Assembly: GCA_947846985.1 (NCBI GenBank)
Contig: CANTUZ010000002.1
Coordinates: 151,585,889 to 151,649,888 of the forward strand
Reading direction: 5' to 3'
DNA length: 64,000 nt
Source of the DNA: Fratercula arctica
Taxonomy: Eukaryota; Chordata; Aves; Charadriiformes; Alcidae
Position 1 is the first letter of the stretch, and each line of letters opens with the position of its first letter. Positions 21,402-34,425 of the stretch are shown here, in pieces. The notes under the pieces are model-generated. The model was given only the letters and a program-made list of their open reading frames with translations, was not told where the DNA came from and searched no databases. The translations under genes were made by a program, and so were the position numbers.

Positions 21402-23164
21402 CATTGAAATGAAATTTCAATTTCGATTTCCATTGAAACTTAATTTTCAACTGAAATAAAAAATAAAAGTGAGACTTTCCTAGACTGTATGAGATTTAGG
21501 CGGGGGCTCAGGACACCCCTTTTATTCATTTTTAGGGTGGTCTTTTGTCTGCTGCTGGTACTTACCAACCAGTTCACCCAAACTTGCCGCTTTACCTGAA
21601 CAATTACATGGTCTCTTGCTCACTTCCCAAGAACAGGATTCATGTTGCAGATCAGTAGTAGGAAGATGAATACTATTAAAATGACAGCCCCTTCTTACTG
21701 TCACCAGCTCAGTGAGAGATGGGTCACCATCCTGCAGGCATCTGAGTACCACTGGCCCAGGAGACCCCAAGGGATGCAGCTGCACTCATACAACTTGGAG
21801 GCCCATTTTCTGCCCATGTTGTATGAAAATTTGCCAGAAATCAAAAGGGACATGTATCTCTTATTCCTTTCTCTGGAATTCATCACATCAGAGCAGCAGC
21901 TCTGAGTTAGTGGCATGTTTTCTATTATAAAAGTAGCTAAAAATCAGCAGTGAACCTAACGCTTGTGGGGTGCTGTGCACCTCCCCACTGGCTGCCCAGC
22001 AGCGTGGCTGTGCGATGTGTCTGTGACACACAGACCTTATCAAGGAAGGGTGCATCTGAAGATGGGACCCAACACACTTGTCTACAGCAATGTCTTATGT
22101 GACAACACTAACAATCAATTGCTGACCCAGGAGCCTGGATTTGCCCATATTTTTTCTTGCCTGGGATGTACTGTTAGGCTGTGGGAAGGCTGCAGGTCAC
22201 ACTTTGTGGAGCTCTCTGGCCTTCATGGATTTTCTTGACTTGTGGCCTGGGTAGGAGGCTGGGTTGCAGCGTACGACAGCTGAGTTTGGATATTGGATGG
22301 TGAGACGGTCAGTTGGTTGATGAAGATTTTTGCCCCATGTTAACGTGGTGAGCCAGAGTGTGTGAAAATGTCTAGTAATGTTGCACTGAGGAGCGGGAAA
22401 TGAACCTGAAGAGAGCAGGTCTGCTTACAAATAACCAGTATCAGAGAGTACTAATGATCCCCAGCAGCTTGCACGCAAAGAAGGCAAGATCTCATCATGG
22501 GCACACACAAGCCAAATACTTTTCTTGCTTTCCTCCACGATTTGAACTGGGTGACTGTGTTACAGCCCTTTTGCAAACATGCGTTTGAATGTACGTGCTG
22601 ATAGCAAAGCAAACCTGCGAGTGATGACAGGCTGCAGAGCCTGCTGATTCAACTCCCTCTCCTAATCTTTTACTGAAAATGTTTTCGGTTCTGGTTATGA
22701 GGGCAGATTTCAAAGACACTGCTGTTGTCAGACTGAAGCCTTGGCAATGAGGCGGTCTTTTCCCTGACCACAGCCACAGGAGTAGGTGACATATCAGAGC
22801 TACCAGTGAACCGACAGAGATTTGGCAGCGTTACCATGCCCTGATAGAGTTCAGCTTTTCCCGCTGCTGCTCGCTGCAGTTTGAAGTGATACTGACTGGC
22901 TGGTCTATGGCAGGGAAAAGTCTTTCTATCGCCGGTCATGGGAAGGGGAAATTCTCCAGGTAGACACAGGTGTGGAAAAAATGCCATCAGAAGAAGCAAG
23001 AACTTCTATGTTCATGTGTCAGGGAGAGCTGTGAGCCTTGCCACCCTACTGTCCCCACTGCGGGCTACAGGCGGCCACTGCGTCTCTGACTCCCCAAGCT
23101 GGGAACAGTGTAAAACGGGCAGGAGAGTGTGTGTGAAGGCTGGATGGTTTTTCCAAGATCAGTG

Positions 23165-23199
23165 CATAGTCCATAGTCAGTAGTCCATAGTCAATAGTC
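23165..23199. repeat. Five-copy 7-nt tandem repeat
   Basis: Units CATAGTC, CATAGTC, AGTAGTC, CATAGTC and AATAGTC follow each other without gaps. Confidence 0.9.
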
Positions 23200-26100
23200 A
23201 GTGCAAAACAGCAGATTCCTACAGAGGATAATTCAGAGCTCTTGTGTTATGTCATGGAATGACTCTTAAAGGAGCGTCATGGCTAAAGAGACATCCCCCC
23301 ATCGCATCTTCCCGTGTTTTAGTGAGTGGCTTTTCCCTGCTGTGGCTGGAGGACACAACAGCGATCTGGCTGTTAAAACATCTTTGGTGCTCCTGGCATG
23401 TGCCTGTTTCCTGAGGTTAAACATATCTTACACTACTTATTTTATTAACCTTTTGGAGTAACCCTCTGCATTACACAGAGTGGTCTGGGCAGGCAAACGC
23501 ACAATTTAGCGTAATGCTCTGGTACTGTTATTTAAAGAGTGATTCTGTAAATACTCATGTTCTGTAACCAGTGGTAAAAAGTGCCACCCTCCATCTGCCA
23601 TCCAGCTGGAAGTCAGGGTCCTGCTGGACATGACACTGACCAAGTCCCTGGTCTGCAAGTACTTACGAGAGAGAACTCTGTCCTCCGGTGACATTTAATG
23701 TCACCTGCAGAGGTTTCAGCTTTCTGAGGTCAAGAAAGATTATTTTTTTCCCCTTTTTTATACACTTCTTTGACAGCATGTCAGGCTATGTCTGCTGTAC
23801 CAAACCAGGCAGAACCAGCTGCAGGCTCCAGCTCGGTCGTGAGAACACAAACCATAATGTGACCCTTCAGGACCAGTGGACAGACTGTAATTTATTTCAT
23901 TTTACTGGGATAGACACAGACTTCATAAAATACTAGGCATATGATTGCTGGAACTTGAGTTACAGCAGTTTAAGATTTTGCAGCCCATCACTTGACCCAA
24001 TCAAATGCACTCATTCAGGCCATTCTAATCTATACTTTTCTGTAAATCCCTTAGCATTTTTTTTGTAATGGGTTTGAGCTTAGCATATGTGGTGGCCCAT
24101 CTCAGATGTGGTGGCTGGGTATGCAGCATAAACTCAATAGTATTCAATCCTACATGCATGCAGCAAACATTTGGCAAATTTCAGATTACAGCAGACACAA
24201 GGCCTTTTAACATAGATGCATTAAGGACCTCAGCCCCTCTGCTAGTCCTGCTAGATTCACCAAGCCCCAACAAGCTCATTTCTCTCATTCTCCCCTCGCC
24301 AATCCACAGTGCTGATGGATTCACCCTGCATATTGCAAGTAATAATAAATACATTCATGACTTCAAGGCCAAAATCAAGGGTACAGTTATATGAAGACGG
24401 ACAGATAAAATCTCGTCACAAAATCTCTGGATTTTGTGGCATTGCTTGGTGCTTCAGGTTGCTCCCTCCTGCTGATTCCTGTTCATTAAAACATCTTGGC
24501 AGCAAAGTGCCACCAAAAGGATCTATGCCACTTTCTATCAAGCTATCATTGAATGGGCAGTTACATTAGAAAATGAGAGCATAGCATGATTTCTTCATAT
24601 GCTCACATAGGGATATTCTCAAAGTATTTCCCTCTTCTCCATTTTCTGCAGACTAATATTAACTGATATTAATTATTATAAATGATTAATTTAGTCGATG
24701 AACACACTTTTGAAAGAAAAATGCAAGATGTTTAGCTACAGTGGTGACATACACGACACAAAGTTCACGCCATTGGTTTGCAGATGGCTGGGTAAGCCTG
24801 AAATACTGGGGGACAGTGTCTTGATTTGATTTCTGATGTGAGTACATTGGAGATTGAAGCAACTGCAGCAGCATAAATCTCTAACTGCTGTCTATGACTC
24901 CAAGTCCATTCACTCCGAGCAGACCCATTTTGTTGCCTGGCTTTTGGCCAAATCTGTCACAGGGAAGAATCATGTTGTAATGCAATAGCATCCTGACTCT
25001 GCAGGATACTGTTTGATCTTGCCTATATAGATGGGGCTAAGCCATGCTATGACGGCATTATGGCAATGTGCTGCAGCCCTTTGAAGATCGAGGGTTTCCT
25101 TCATCTGTGTAAGCTGTACTCCGCACTGGAAGGAGACTCATCCCGAGTTCAGTCAGGGAAATCATGGGAAAAGCAGAACTAAATTAGGGGACAGCTTCTC
25201 ATAAATCTCTGTTCTCAAGAGAACAAGAGAAAATTCTGCCAATGTCCTTTGCATCCTGGTCCAAGGGAAGTCGCAGCTAACAGACATTTCTTTCCCCTCT
25301 TCCCTTCCAGACACATCTGCAGGGTCCTTTGAACCTGCAGCCTGCCTCCTCCCGGGGCTCTGAAACAGCAGCTGGTGGCTTTTCCCTAGATTCACCCTCT
25401 GGTGTCCCCAGCTTACGGAGGTACCGAGGCTTTCTCTTTCCTGGGACCCAGGACAGAAGGAATTTGTCTCCATCCTTTAAATACAATTCCTCGTAACTGG
25501 AAAAAAAGAAGGATGTTAATTGTTTCTTGCATTCAAGAAATGTGGGCCTGAATGTCACTGTAAAGAGGTGATTTGTGAAAGCAGGTGAACACCAGTTGTT
25601 GCAGAGACCTATAACATTTTTACTGCTTCCTTGGGAAGAGCCGTTCCTGAGGGACTTTCCATGCTTGAGCTCAGGTCCAGGCTCCATCTAGGGATATCTC
25701 CATAGCATCTGTGCCCCAACACTCACAGTCTGTAACGATGGGGTGCCACCTCACCCCTTCCTGAGGGGTTATTTCTAGAATGGAGCAATGGAAAAACAAA
25801 ACCTCAAATCCTTCTTCTCAAAGCTGCCTTTATCTTGTATCCTGCCTTTGAGTTTGCTTAGCTGCCCTAGACCCTCTTACGGAGGAAGTAAAGGGCCATG
25901 TGTTTCAATGAACTGGCAGCATTTGCTTTCCAAGAGGTGGATTTGTGCCTCTCTACCCTATTTCAAACAAACATTGTAAGCGTGGTGTAAGCTCTAAGAT
26001 TCAGGAGGCAGTGCCACATGTTCCCTGTAGGAGGTAGCAAAGAAATCGGACCCCCCCCACCTGCATGTTCAAAGGGAGTTTGCAGGCGCACACAAGAGCT

Positions 26101-28790
26101 GAGGAGGCTTGGAGCGATGATAACTCATGCATGGGTGTTCGTGGCCTCAGAGGAGCTTTTCAGCCTTTTGCCCCAGGAGGGGCTTTAGTTTTTGCCCATC
26201 ACCAACCCAACCTTGCAAAGGGTTTGCCACGTGCTGGTGCTTTGGCAGCCCCATACAGCCCCAGCGACAGCTCTGCACTCTAAAGCAGGGTGGTTTTTCA
26301 GCTGAGAGTTGCTGGGAATACCTGAGTTTGGAATATGTGGTGTATAAGCAGCCTGGTCGTGCCTACTGTCATATCATCCCTGATAGGCAAAAGATTTGAT
26401 GCTTGTCCCTACGGTCTCCATTTACAGCTGGACAAACTGGAAACCTGAACACCAGTCTTGCTTTGCACAGATAACTCCAATTGCTCAAATAATGGCGTGC
26501 TGGGCAAACCAATGAAAGACAAAGATGTTACCTTAGATTTACCTGGGAAGGGGACCCTGAAGAGAAGAGGTCTCTCTGAAGAGAAAAGGTTAAAATTAAA
26601 AATCTATAAATATCATTTTGTATCAAGGCAAGTGATGCTGTGACAATCCTGCTGTGACTTGATTCCTGTTGAGCTTTGCTTCTGTGATGTCTGCTAAGGG
26701 TTGTCCCCACATTTATCTCAGTGAGGGAATTGATTTTGGTCTTTTTTTGGATATTTATTTACACAGTGTTTGGAATACCTTCACATTTTTGAAACTTTGC
26801 TATCTCTCTGATTAATTTTGTAGAAACCGGCACGGAAGTTAAAACACACTGACAAATTAAATAAAAATAGAAGAGGTAAAAAGAACTCACCAGAAATTAG
26901 AGACAAGGCACTTTTGAAAAAATACTCTTATGCATGAATGAAAAATGCCAATTACAGTTAATCCCCTTTTCATATCCCAATATCTTAGCCACTTTTTGCC
27001 TGTGCAATGGAATATCTATATTTTTAAATGCCAATGAAGTTTAACAGCTCTTAGTCATAGGGAGTTGCAGGGGATTAATAATGATTCTGGCATAGCGAAA
27101 AGTTCCTCTGACAAGTCCTTTCATTTTTTTCCTGTCATTAATCTTGGATGATCTGTCTGTGTCTCTTCCTTTATCTTCTCCTCTCTTCCAGGAGCCAGTC
27201 TTCCCCTGAGCAGTTCAGCGGTTGTGTGGGCTGCTCGAGCTGGACACAGCAGGGAGGGCAGGGCTGCAAAGTGCCCTGAATCCTTATCTCGTGTCTGCTA
27301 CTGGGAACCTCCATCTCCTCCGGTGTCATTTGTTTTGTTGTCTTCTGGGTGGCTAATCAAACCCCTCAGCAGCTGGGCAACATTTCAGTAAATGCAAATC
27401 ATCAAGCAAATCCCCCAAGGTGTGGAGCTGGGTAGAGCTAGTTCTTGGTGACGTGTTATACTGGCTCATCTCTGCTTTTTTCTTGGAAACAGAGCGGAAT
27501 CTTTCATTGAAGTAAAAGGTCTTTTAATTTTATTTTTTTTTTTACATTCTATCTTCCTCTGTTTCTACAGAAACCAGCACTCCCACTGAATATTTCGCGT
27601 TTCCCCCTCACCTCCTGCTAGGGAGATAATCACCCCAGCAGCAACTTGCGTAGTGCAAGGTTAGGCTTGCCTTATTGTACGTACCACAAAAGGAGCTCAC
27701 TGGCCATCTCTACAAGGTAGAAATAGCCTTGAGACCAGGCTTAAATGTCATTTCTCTTTCTGACCATGTCTCTTGCCTGTATGAACAGCTGTGGGGCTGC
27801 TTCTGACTTGGCCCATATTGTTTTCTGAGTAAGTCCTGGAGGCTTAGGGGAGTGCTCACCCACAGTGTGCGTGGGCTCCAGCACTTTGTGCCTGGCCAAA
27901 AGCTTCAGTGTCCCTGTGCTGAGTCTTCATATGACCTCTGCTCAGAAGGCAGAGCTGCCAGAGAGCTTTTCTAGGAGGTCCCATTGATGTTTAGCACAGG
28001 AGCAGATGGGATGTGGAAACCTGAGCTTAGACTGAGGTCCTGAGAGTGTCCTTGACACTCTAGGCTGCTTCTACTTGGTAATTCAGGCATCAGGCATCCA
28101 ACGATCCTTTTCTCCTGGTCTCACGTGTCCTTGGGTGCCCTCAGGTTGGGTGGACCTAACCAAGTGCACTCTACCTACTTGTTCCACTCCCTTCCACCTC
28201 CACCCAAGACAGATGCTGGAGGAGAGCGAATTAAGCCATTCCCTCCCGGTGTGGTGTCCCGTCAACGCCTGGCACAGACCGGGGAGGTTAGTCAGAAACC
28301 ACTGGAAACAGAGCAACCTGGGAGGAATCTGCTTCATCACGCAGCTGCTATTGCCTAACGCGAGATTTGCACAACACAGTAATTGGTTCCAACTGACTCA
28401 CGGCAGAGCCCTGGCAAGGGAAAGTTCACGTCAGGAAGGGTGTGCGGTTCCTGCGGCGGGGGGACACCTCATTTCAGAGATCCTCAGCTGGCAAAGGAGC
28501 TGGCAAGAGAGCGGTAAGAGGTGAACAGCCACCGAGTGTTACAGAGAGAGCTTTGAGCCAGTCGGAGTAAGGAAATACAACCAGATCCCTGTCTCTGCAA
28601 TGTGTGTGGAGAGCTTACATTTCTGTCCAGAGAGGGCACTCTTATTGCAGATATTTTAAGAGGTCTGTAGAGACAAGCGATAGCATGGTTCATTGTAAAC
28701 TATTAATATATTCACTAAGAGCATTTCTTACCTCGAAGTCTAAGTTGTGAATATTATATGAGCTCAAGTCAATTGTATTTGAAAAGATAC
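23200..28790. other. Non-genic stretch
   Basis: I see no gene or named repeat here. The stretch 26700-27130 is AT-rich with TATGCATGAATG and GGAATA-type (TEAD-like) motifs and has the texture of conserved non-coding DNA. A 7-bp dyad CTGCAGG/CCTGCAG is at about 25317-25341. Open frames of 60-149 codons (for example 28075-28524) overlap frames on the other strand and look like chance. Confidence 0.55.
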
Positions 28791-28811
28791 AAAAAAAAAA
28801 AAAAAAAAAAA
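28791..28811. repeat. Poly-A run (21 A)
   Basis: A homopolymer in AT-rich sequence, with no retroposed gene upstream that I recognise. Confidence 0.95.
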
Positions 28812-29115
28812 TCCAAAATCTGATAAAAGCAGACTCACACTTCTCTCTGTTCTCTGTTGTTCGGTGTTACTGTCCAATAACATTAGCAATGCATAATATC
28901 ATATTCATTAAAAAGGGGATAAGTGACAACATAAAGGCAATGTGAATTTTGTCTTTATTCACACAGCAAATCATTAGGATTTATTCATTCTCAGTCTGAA
29001 TCTGTTGTAGCTCTACTTAAGCTGATTTAGCCAGAGTGAAACCAGGTTTGGAGCAGCTCTGCTCAGTATATACTGTGCTTCCCATATAGCCACAACGTAA
29101 CACCTTGGAGTGAGA

Positions 29116-29234
29116 CTTCCTTTTTTCCTTCCTTTCTGCCTTTTTTTCTTCCTTCCTTCCTTGTTTTCTTCCTTCCTTCCTTGCTTTCTTTCTTGCTTCC
29201 TTTTTTCTTTTTAAAAAAACAAAACAAAACAAAA
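29116..29234. repeat. (TTCC)n polypyrimidine tract and (AAAAC)n
   Basis: About 97 nt of nearly pure pyrimidine, built on TTCC and CTTT units, is followed by four AAAAC-type units (29213-29234). The minus-strand frame of lysine, arginine and glutamate across it (29017-29232) is an artefact of the repeat. Confidence 0.95.
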
Positions 29235-29394
29235 CTGGTTTATATATGAAGGAGGCAGTGCCCTTTTATTTTCTGTCCTTTTTTGCTACAGCTCACTGGC
29301 TGCTGCCCCTTTTTTCCCAGCCTTGTAGTATTTCCTCCCTTCCCCCAGTCTGCCACAGCGTCAGAGAGGAACAAAACTGTTGAAATCTGAGCTT

Positions 29395-29660
29395 TCTGGC
29401 TAGAGAAGATGAAGAATGAGAGGAGGAGGTGGTAATTAAACCCTCCCCCATATTATTCATGCAAAGGAATTGTCTTTGAACACCACTTCATCCTGGTAGC
29501 CGCTCTGAGTTCAAAGAGAAAGCTGAGTTGTTGTCATTGTGGGGCCTTAATCTAATCACAGTGTCCCCCTTTGATTTAAAAATCTTCTTAGGAGGTGGCA
29601 AATATCTCTCCCCATCTACCCTTTTATATTTTATTTTTATTTTTAGGTCCTAAGAATGTG
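29395..29660. promoter_or_regulatory. Candidate enhancer with TCF/LEF-type sites
   Basis: This short non-coding block holds TCTTTGAAC (29473-29481), its exact complement GTTCAAAGA (29509-29517) and CCCTTTGATTT (about 29568-29578), all resembling TCF/LEF sites. It also has TAATTAAA and TAATCTAATC homeodomain-type motifs. Function is inferred from motif density only. Confidence 0.3.
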
Positions 29661-30294
29661 ATGCTTGTTATTTGGCCTTTTTCTTATAATGCAGGGTTTT
29701 ATCATCCAAGTTAGGCTGGTTCCTATCACTGGCTGTCATTTAAGACATCCAAACCTTTGGTAGTATCAAGCTCTCTTTGTCTATAGGCAATTCTCTACCA
29801 CTCTACATACATGATAAGACCAAAAGGCTCTCCAGGAGCCTCCATCTTTCACAGTATTTCCAGATTCATGCTTTGAGAAACAGTTTTGATACAACTGATG
29901 TTCCCTGGGATAGATCTAACATTTTTAATCACTTGGCAGGTAAAGAGCATTGAATGTGCTTCTCCATCCTTTTCTTGCCATGTTTCCTACAAGGAAGCCC
30001 AGAAAAACACCTCTAAATGTCAGTCCAGTTCCACACAGACCATAAATGCTACGCCTTACACACAGATATATGCCCACGCACATACACATATTTAACTTGT
30101 TTTGTGTTCTTCCTTGTGAGGGCTGTTCTACAATTGCTTGGAAAAAGATAAACACCATCCATTATGGTTTCTGAGATTTTCAAGTGAACTCTCTAGTGTT
30201 ACTCAAGAGCATGGGTGAGATTGCGCCGATTCCCACTTCCACAAACTGCCCTCCAGCTAATATGCTCCTTTGATGTTAGCATTTATTAGGCTTG

Positions 30295-30797
30295 GTCAGA
30301 GCACACTTACTTGTACAAGAAAGACATTGAGATTATGGAGCGAGTCCAGGGAAGAGCAACGAAGCTGTTGAAGGGTCTAGAGAACACGTCTTATGAGGAA
30401 CGGCTGAGGGAACTGGGGTTGCTTAGCATGGAGAAAAGGAGGCTGAGGGGAGACCTTATCGCTCTCTACAACTACCTGAAAGGAGGTTGTAGAGAGGTGG
30501 AAGTCTGTCTCTTCTCCCAAGTAACAAGTGATAGGACAAGAGAAAATGGCCTCAAGTTGCACCAGGGGAAGTTTAGGTTGGATATTAGGAAAAAAATTCT
30601 TCACCGGGAGGGTGATCAAGCCTTGGCACAGGCTGCCCAGGGAAGTGGTGGAGTCACCATCCCTGGACGTATTTAAAAGACATGTAGATGTAGTGCTGAG
30701 GGACATGGTTTAGTGGTGGTTTTGGCAGTGTTATGTTTATGGTTGGGCTCAATGATCTTAAAGGTCCCTTCCAGCCTAGCAAATTCTATGATTCCAG
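30295..30797 (+). mobile_element. CR1 LINE 3' fragment with decayed reverse-transcriptase C-terminus
   Basis: A plus-strand frame (30311-30676) reads as the end of the CR1 ORF2 protein, with [40 protein letters not shown] and [10 protein letters not shown] in a neighbouring frame. The frame is broken, so the copy is inactive. The 3' UTR follows (GCTGCCCAGGGAAGTGGTGG, AAAGGTCCCTTCCAGCCTAG) and ends at ATTCTATGATTCC. It is the longest recognisable CR1 fragment with a clean 3' end in the window. Confidence 0.95.
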
Positions 30798-33700
30798 GGT
30801 ACTCTTGCAGATTCTTGCAGAGTTAAGAGTATGCAGACAAATAAAGGCAAAAGTAAGACACAGACATTGCAGGTTCGGGTGGTTTTGAGCACATGCAGGT
30901 GAATTACATGGTGAATTTTAGCTCCTTGGCAGTGTAATGGTGCTGGACAATTGCCTGTCCAAATGTAAGCATGAACGCCTGGGCTGAGGTGCATGATCCT
31001 GCTCCACCTGGGGCAAGATTTCAGGACATCTGAATCTTGTCCTTTGATTTTCATGCGAAACAAGGCAACAAAATTTGATCCTCTGGTGTGAACCTAGGTG
31101 AGGATAAAAAGCCTTTAGACCAAAATCAATAGTAACAATAGTAATGGCGTAAAATAGATTTCTCCATCAGTTTAAAGCTTCCAACACATAGCTTCATTTC
31201 AAAAGTACCAAACACTAGTAGCTCTCCTCCAGTCCATATGGCTCTGCTCAGTATATACACTTAAAAAAAAATTCTTACCACTTCTTTAGATATCTAAATC
31301 TACACCTGGCACATCTATTTTTAACATCTTGTCTTAGTTTTTTAACCATAACTTGCAAAATGTGATGAAACTGTCATGAACACACAGCTTGAAAGAAAGC
31401 AGTTGTCTTTTGATAAACGGATGTGGGTTCAATTGAAGATGTTATAAAAAAAAATATAATGCATGACAACAGGGAAATAAATAACTGAACAATAACATAT
31501 AAATTCACAATTTTCTGTAAAACTAAGCCAGGCTGTTAAAATCACGGCTTCCATTTCTAGTAAAATCTTAGATATTGTAATTCTGTAGAAGCTGGTTATC
31601 CTTCTCCTAGGTGATATTTATCTGCACAAAATACACATGGAAAGATACCAAAGTCTGGTCCTGAATCTCTCTATAATTTTATGTTGGTCAGCTTACAGAC
31701 AAATTCAGGATGCCCTGACCTAATCTGAATGACATCAGACTGTATAAAAAACCCATAAATATCCACAGTAGGAAAACCAGTATTCTGTTCAGAATGAAAA
31801 AACAAATCCACAACCAAACAAACCTTCTATAATCAATACCCCAGGTCTCTAGTTTCCATTCACAAAAGCCAAATGAGTGAATAGGCAAGGTTATTGAGAT
31901 GGCTTCCTGAGCCACACTTCCAGCATAAAGCAACCAAGGCTGAATTTGTGTTTGGATTTGGCTGATTCAGTGACTTCAAACCAAGTCTGGTTCCTTAAAA
32001 TGACCAACACAACTATGATCAGCAATTGCATCAACATCAGGCAATTTTGTAATGTTTAATGTGGCTTACATCTGTGGCTAGAGGCAGGGAAAATGATATT
32101 TTTTTTTTTACAAGCTTTGCTTTTCTTTTTTTAAGAGAAAAAGCAGTGTAAAGTCTTATGCTGAAATAAATCAAACCTCAAACCCCTTATCTTTTCAATC
32201 TAGTTTATTTCTTTCAAGAATAAATACTTACAAAATAGCTAAATCTTACTATTATTTTTGCTGACATACATTGGGTATGTTTCCTTTGTACTCCTTCATT
32301 CGTGATAGTGGTGGTGACACCACCACAAAGAAGACAAAATCATTATTATTCCTACCATAAGTGGAGAAGAAAATATCCCCTGATCAAAATGAGGAGTAAG
32401 TTTCACCTTATACCACAGCAATCAATTGTGTAGCTCAAGCAGCTCTAAATTTGACTGGTGGGTTATGAGGCTCTTAATGGAGTTATTCACCAATATTTGT
32501 CATCTACAAAATGAGCTTACCATCTTTGAAGTCATTAGACACTTGTAGATTTTTGTGGTGAAAAGCATCATTATGGTATTGGTCATTTTATTAGTCAATG
32601 AGGTATTGGGCAGCCAATGTTACACCACATCCCCATCTGCTTTCATTACTGGCATCCATGATGATCTTTCTTTCCATGGTCTGAGGTCAGCCTTGGTGAC
32701 TTGCACCTCCGATGCCCACCCTTCCCCTCACACTCCCTGAACCCTACTGTCACTTTCCTTCTGATGCTTTTAATTTCCGTCTGCATTTTTTTTCTCACTG
32801 AACTTTAGTGAGATACGTGTCTTTCACTGAGCCTTGCCTGTGCTGGTAACACGGGGCTTTGGGTATTTTAGGGTGAGCCTAGGGTGAGATTTACACGAAC
32901 TGCTATATTTTGCATTTCTCTTTGTGACAGAAAACTCACACCATATTCCAGCATTTAGTGGCAGCACACGGAGACTCACTTTGATGCTTTGGCCAATCTG
33001 AGTGTCAAAACTAGCTCAGTGACAAGACTTTCTTACTTATCTCCAAGGAATCATGGACTCCTAGGCAAGATGTGCAAGTTTTAGCTATTTTGGTTCAGCA
33101 GTTTTGGTTCTCATGTAGTCAGAGCCCAAGGGTATTGCTTTGAAAGCTTAACTGGGAATGAGAGCCAGATAAACACAGAGCAGAAGGCCAATGAAATCCT
33201 ATCGTAAATCTATCAAGCAAACACAAAGCCCTCCCTGACCATCAGCCTGGTTCCAAAAATGTGGTTAATGGAAGATTCATGTGCCAAAGAACTCCTGTTA
33301 CTGGATCGTGGGGAGCTGAGATATTATTGAATCCTGCGTTTTCCTCTGTTCTTCCAGCTATGCGACTGGACCTCATATCCTCCTCTGCACTGTCCCAGTA
33401 GCTGTAGAAACAAATGAAAATTTTATTGAACATGTGAGATTCACTTGATTCACTTATTCAAAGTATGCGGCTGCACTATCTTCCAAAACACCCTCCAGAC
33501 AAGCAACGCTGAACTTGGCCATAGCTAAAAAATGTTCTTAGATACACATTTGAGGTCAGAAGCTCTGTGATCTGTGATACGATTGACCGGGTGCGATAGC
33601 TGCAAGTATTGGTGAGCACATTTCATATGACGTTCTGATGAAGACCACGCTCATAAGCGTTGCTGATGAGAGCGCTGCTGGCCGCCGCTGCTCAGAGGAA

Positions 33701-34309
33701 GCCCATTGCGGCTCATTCTTAAAAGTCACAGATATGCACTGGAAAATCCTCGATATTTATTTTTGGATACAGGGCTAAATCCTGTCATTGTAGAGGTGAG
33801 GAGAGTTTCCATTGATTAGATTAGGGCCCAGACTTCTTTTTCCAGCCTGATTTCTAGCTCAGCCCGATCTCAGGCTGCTTCCTGACGGAGAGGGAAGGAG
33901 AGTTTTGCATTTTATGTTCACCGAGGGCAGGGTCTGAGACTGGGAATCAGCTTCAGCTACTGTTGTTGCATTAACCGAGTGATTAACAGGAGTTTGATAA
34001 TGACACACTCTGAATGCAGACAGTATAGATTTTAGTTCTGGGTAGCCACAGATTACTAATCTCTGCAGCTGCTGATGAGAAATTTCTCTGCTAATAACAA
34101 ACAAATTCTTCTGAGAGCTCAGCTTCCCCACCAGAAGAAAAAACATTTAATCAAATGGATTAAGTTTCTCATCTTCTTTTATTGCATGTATTTTTAGCTT
34201 CTTGCCTCATTTCTAGGTGCAAAATAAGAATACCCAGCTCATCTCACCTTTTCTTTGTGCGCAAATTTTCATCCTTAGGAAGCAATAATTCTCCAAGGAA
34301 GGTCAAGTT
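30798..34309. other. Non-genic stretch
   Basis: AT-rich unique sequence with no gene and no named repeat. The 81-codon hydrophobic frame on the minus strand (31688-31933) resembles no known protein. A small dyad CTCACT/AGTGAG occurs near 32793-32811. Parts of 32880-33240 and 33560-34150 have the even, motif-rich look of conserved non-coding DNA, which cannot be tested here. Confidence 0.5.
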
Positions 34310-34425
34310 TACTACCTCCTTTGCAGATGGGGAAACTGAGTCATAGGGAGAGGTGACTTAGGTCATCAAGAAGCAAATGGAAAAAACAGTCACATAAACT
34401 GGTCTCTAGAGTCCCTGCCCAGTTG
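34310..34425 (-). mobile_element. MIR-type SINE relic
   Basis: The plus strand carries the reverse complement of MIR: TTGCAGATGGGGAAACTGAG, then AGAGGTGACTTAGGTCATCA, then a GGTCTCTAGAGTCCCTGCCC segment. These match the consensus TTACAGATGAGGAAACTGAG, the AAGTNACTTGCCCAAGGTCA region and the CTCCAGAGTCC end. The boundaries are approximate. Confidence 0.75.

Larger units (their letters stand above)
17041..23164. other. Non-genic stretch upstream of HAS2
   Basis: I see no gene here. It contains (GGTTTATG)-like short repeats at about 17640-17680, a T-rich run interrupted by C (18419-18452), and an A17 run (21385-21401). The block at about 20880-21350 is richer in G+C, has a 114-codon plus-strand frame that I do not recognise, and ends shortly before the A17 run. 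A dyad ATTGAAAT-GAA-ATTTCAAT follows that run. Other open frames, including 17623-18048 (141 codons), overlap frames on the opposite strand and show no protein-family motif. Confidence 0.6.

Noticed and set aside
26405..26470. MIR-like CCATTTACAGCTGGACAAAC
   Set aside because: A single block without the neighbouring consensus blocks.
29017..29232. Lysine/arginine/glutamate-rich frame
   Set aside because: Translation of the (TTCC)n polypyrimidine repeat.
31688..31933. Hydrophobic 81-codon minus-strand frame that looks membrane-like
   Set aside because: Rich in F, W, I and L as expected from AT-rich sequence; no family, no neighbouring exon signals found.
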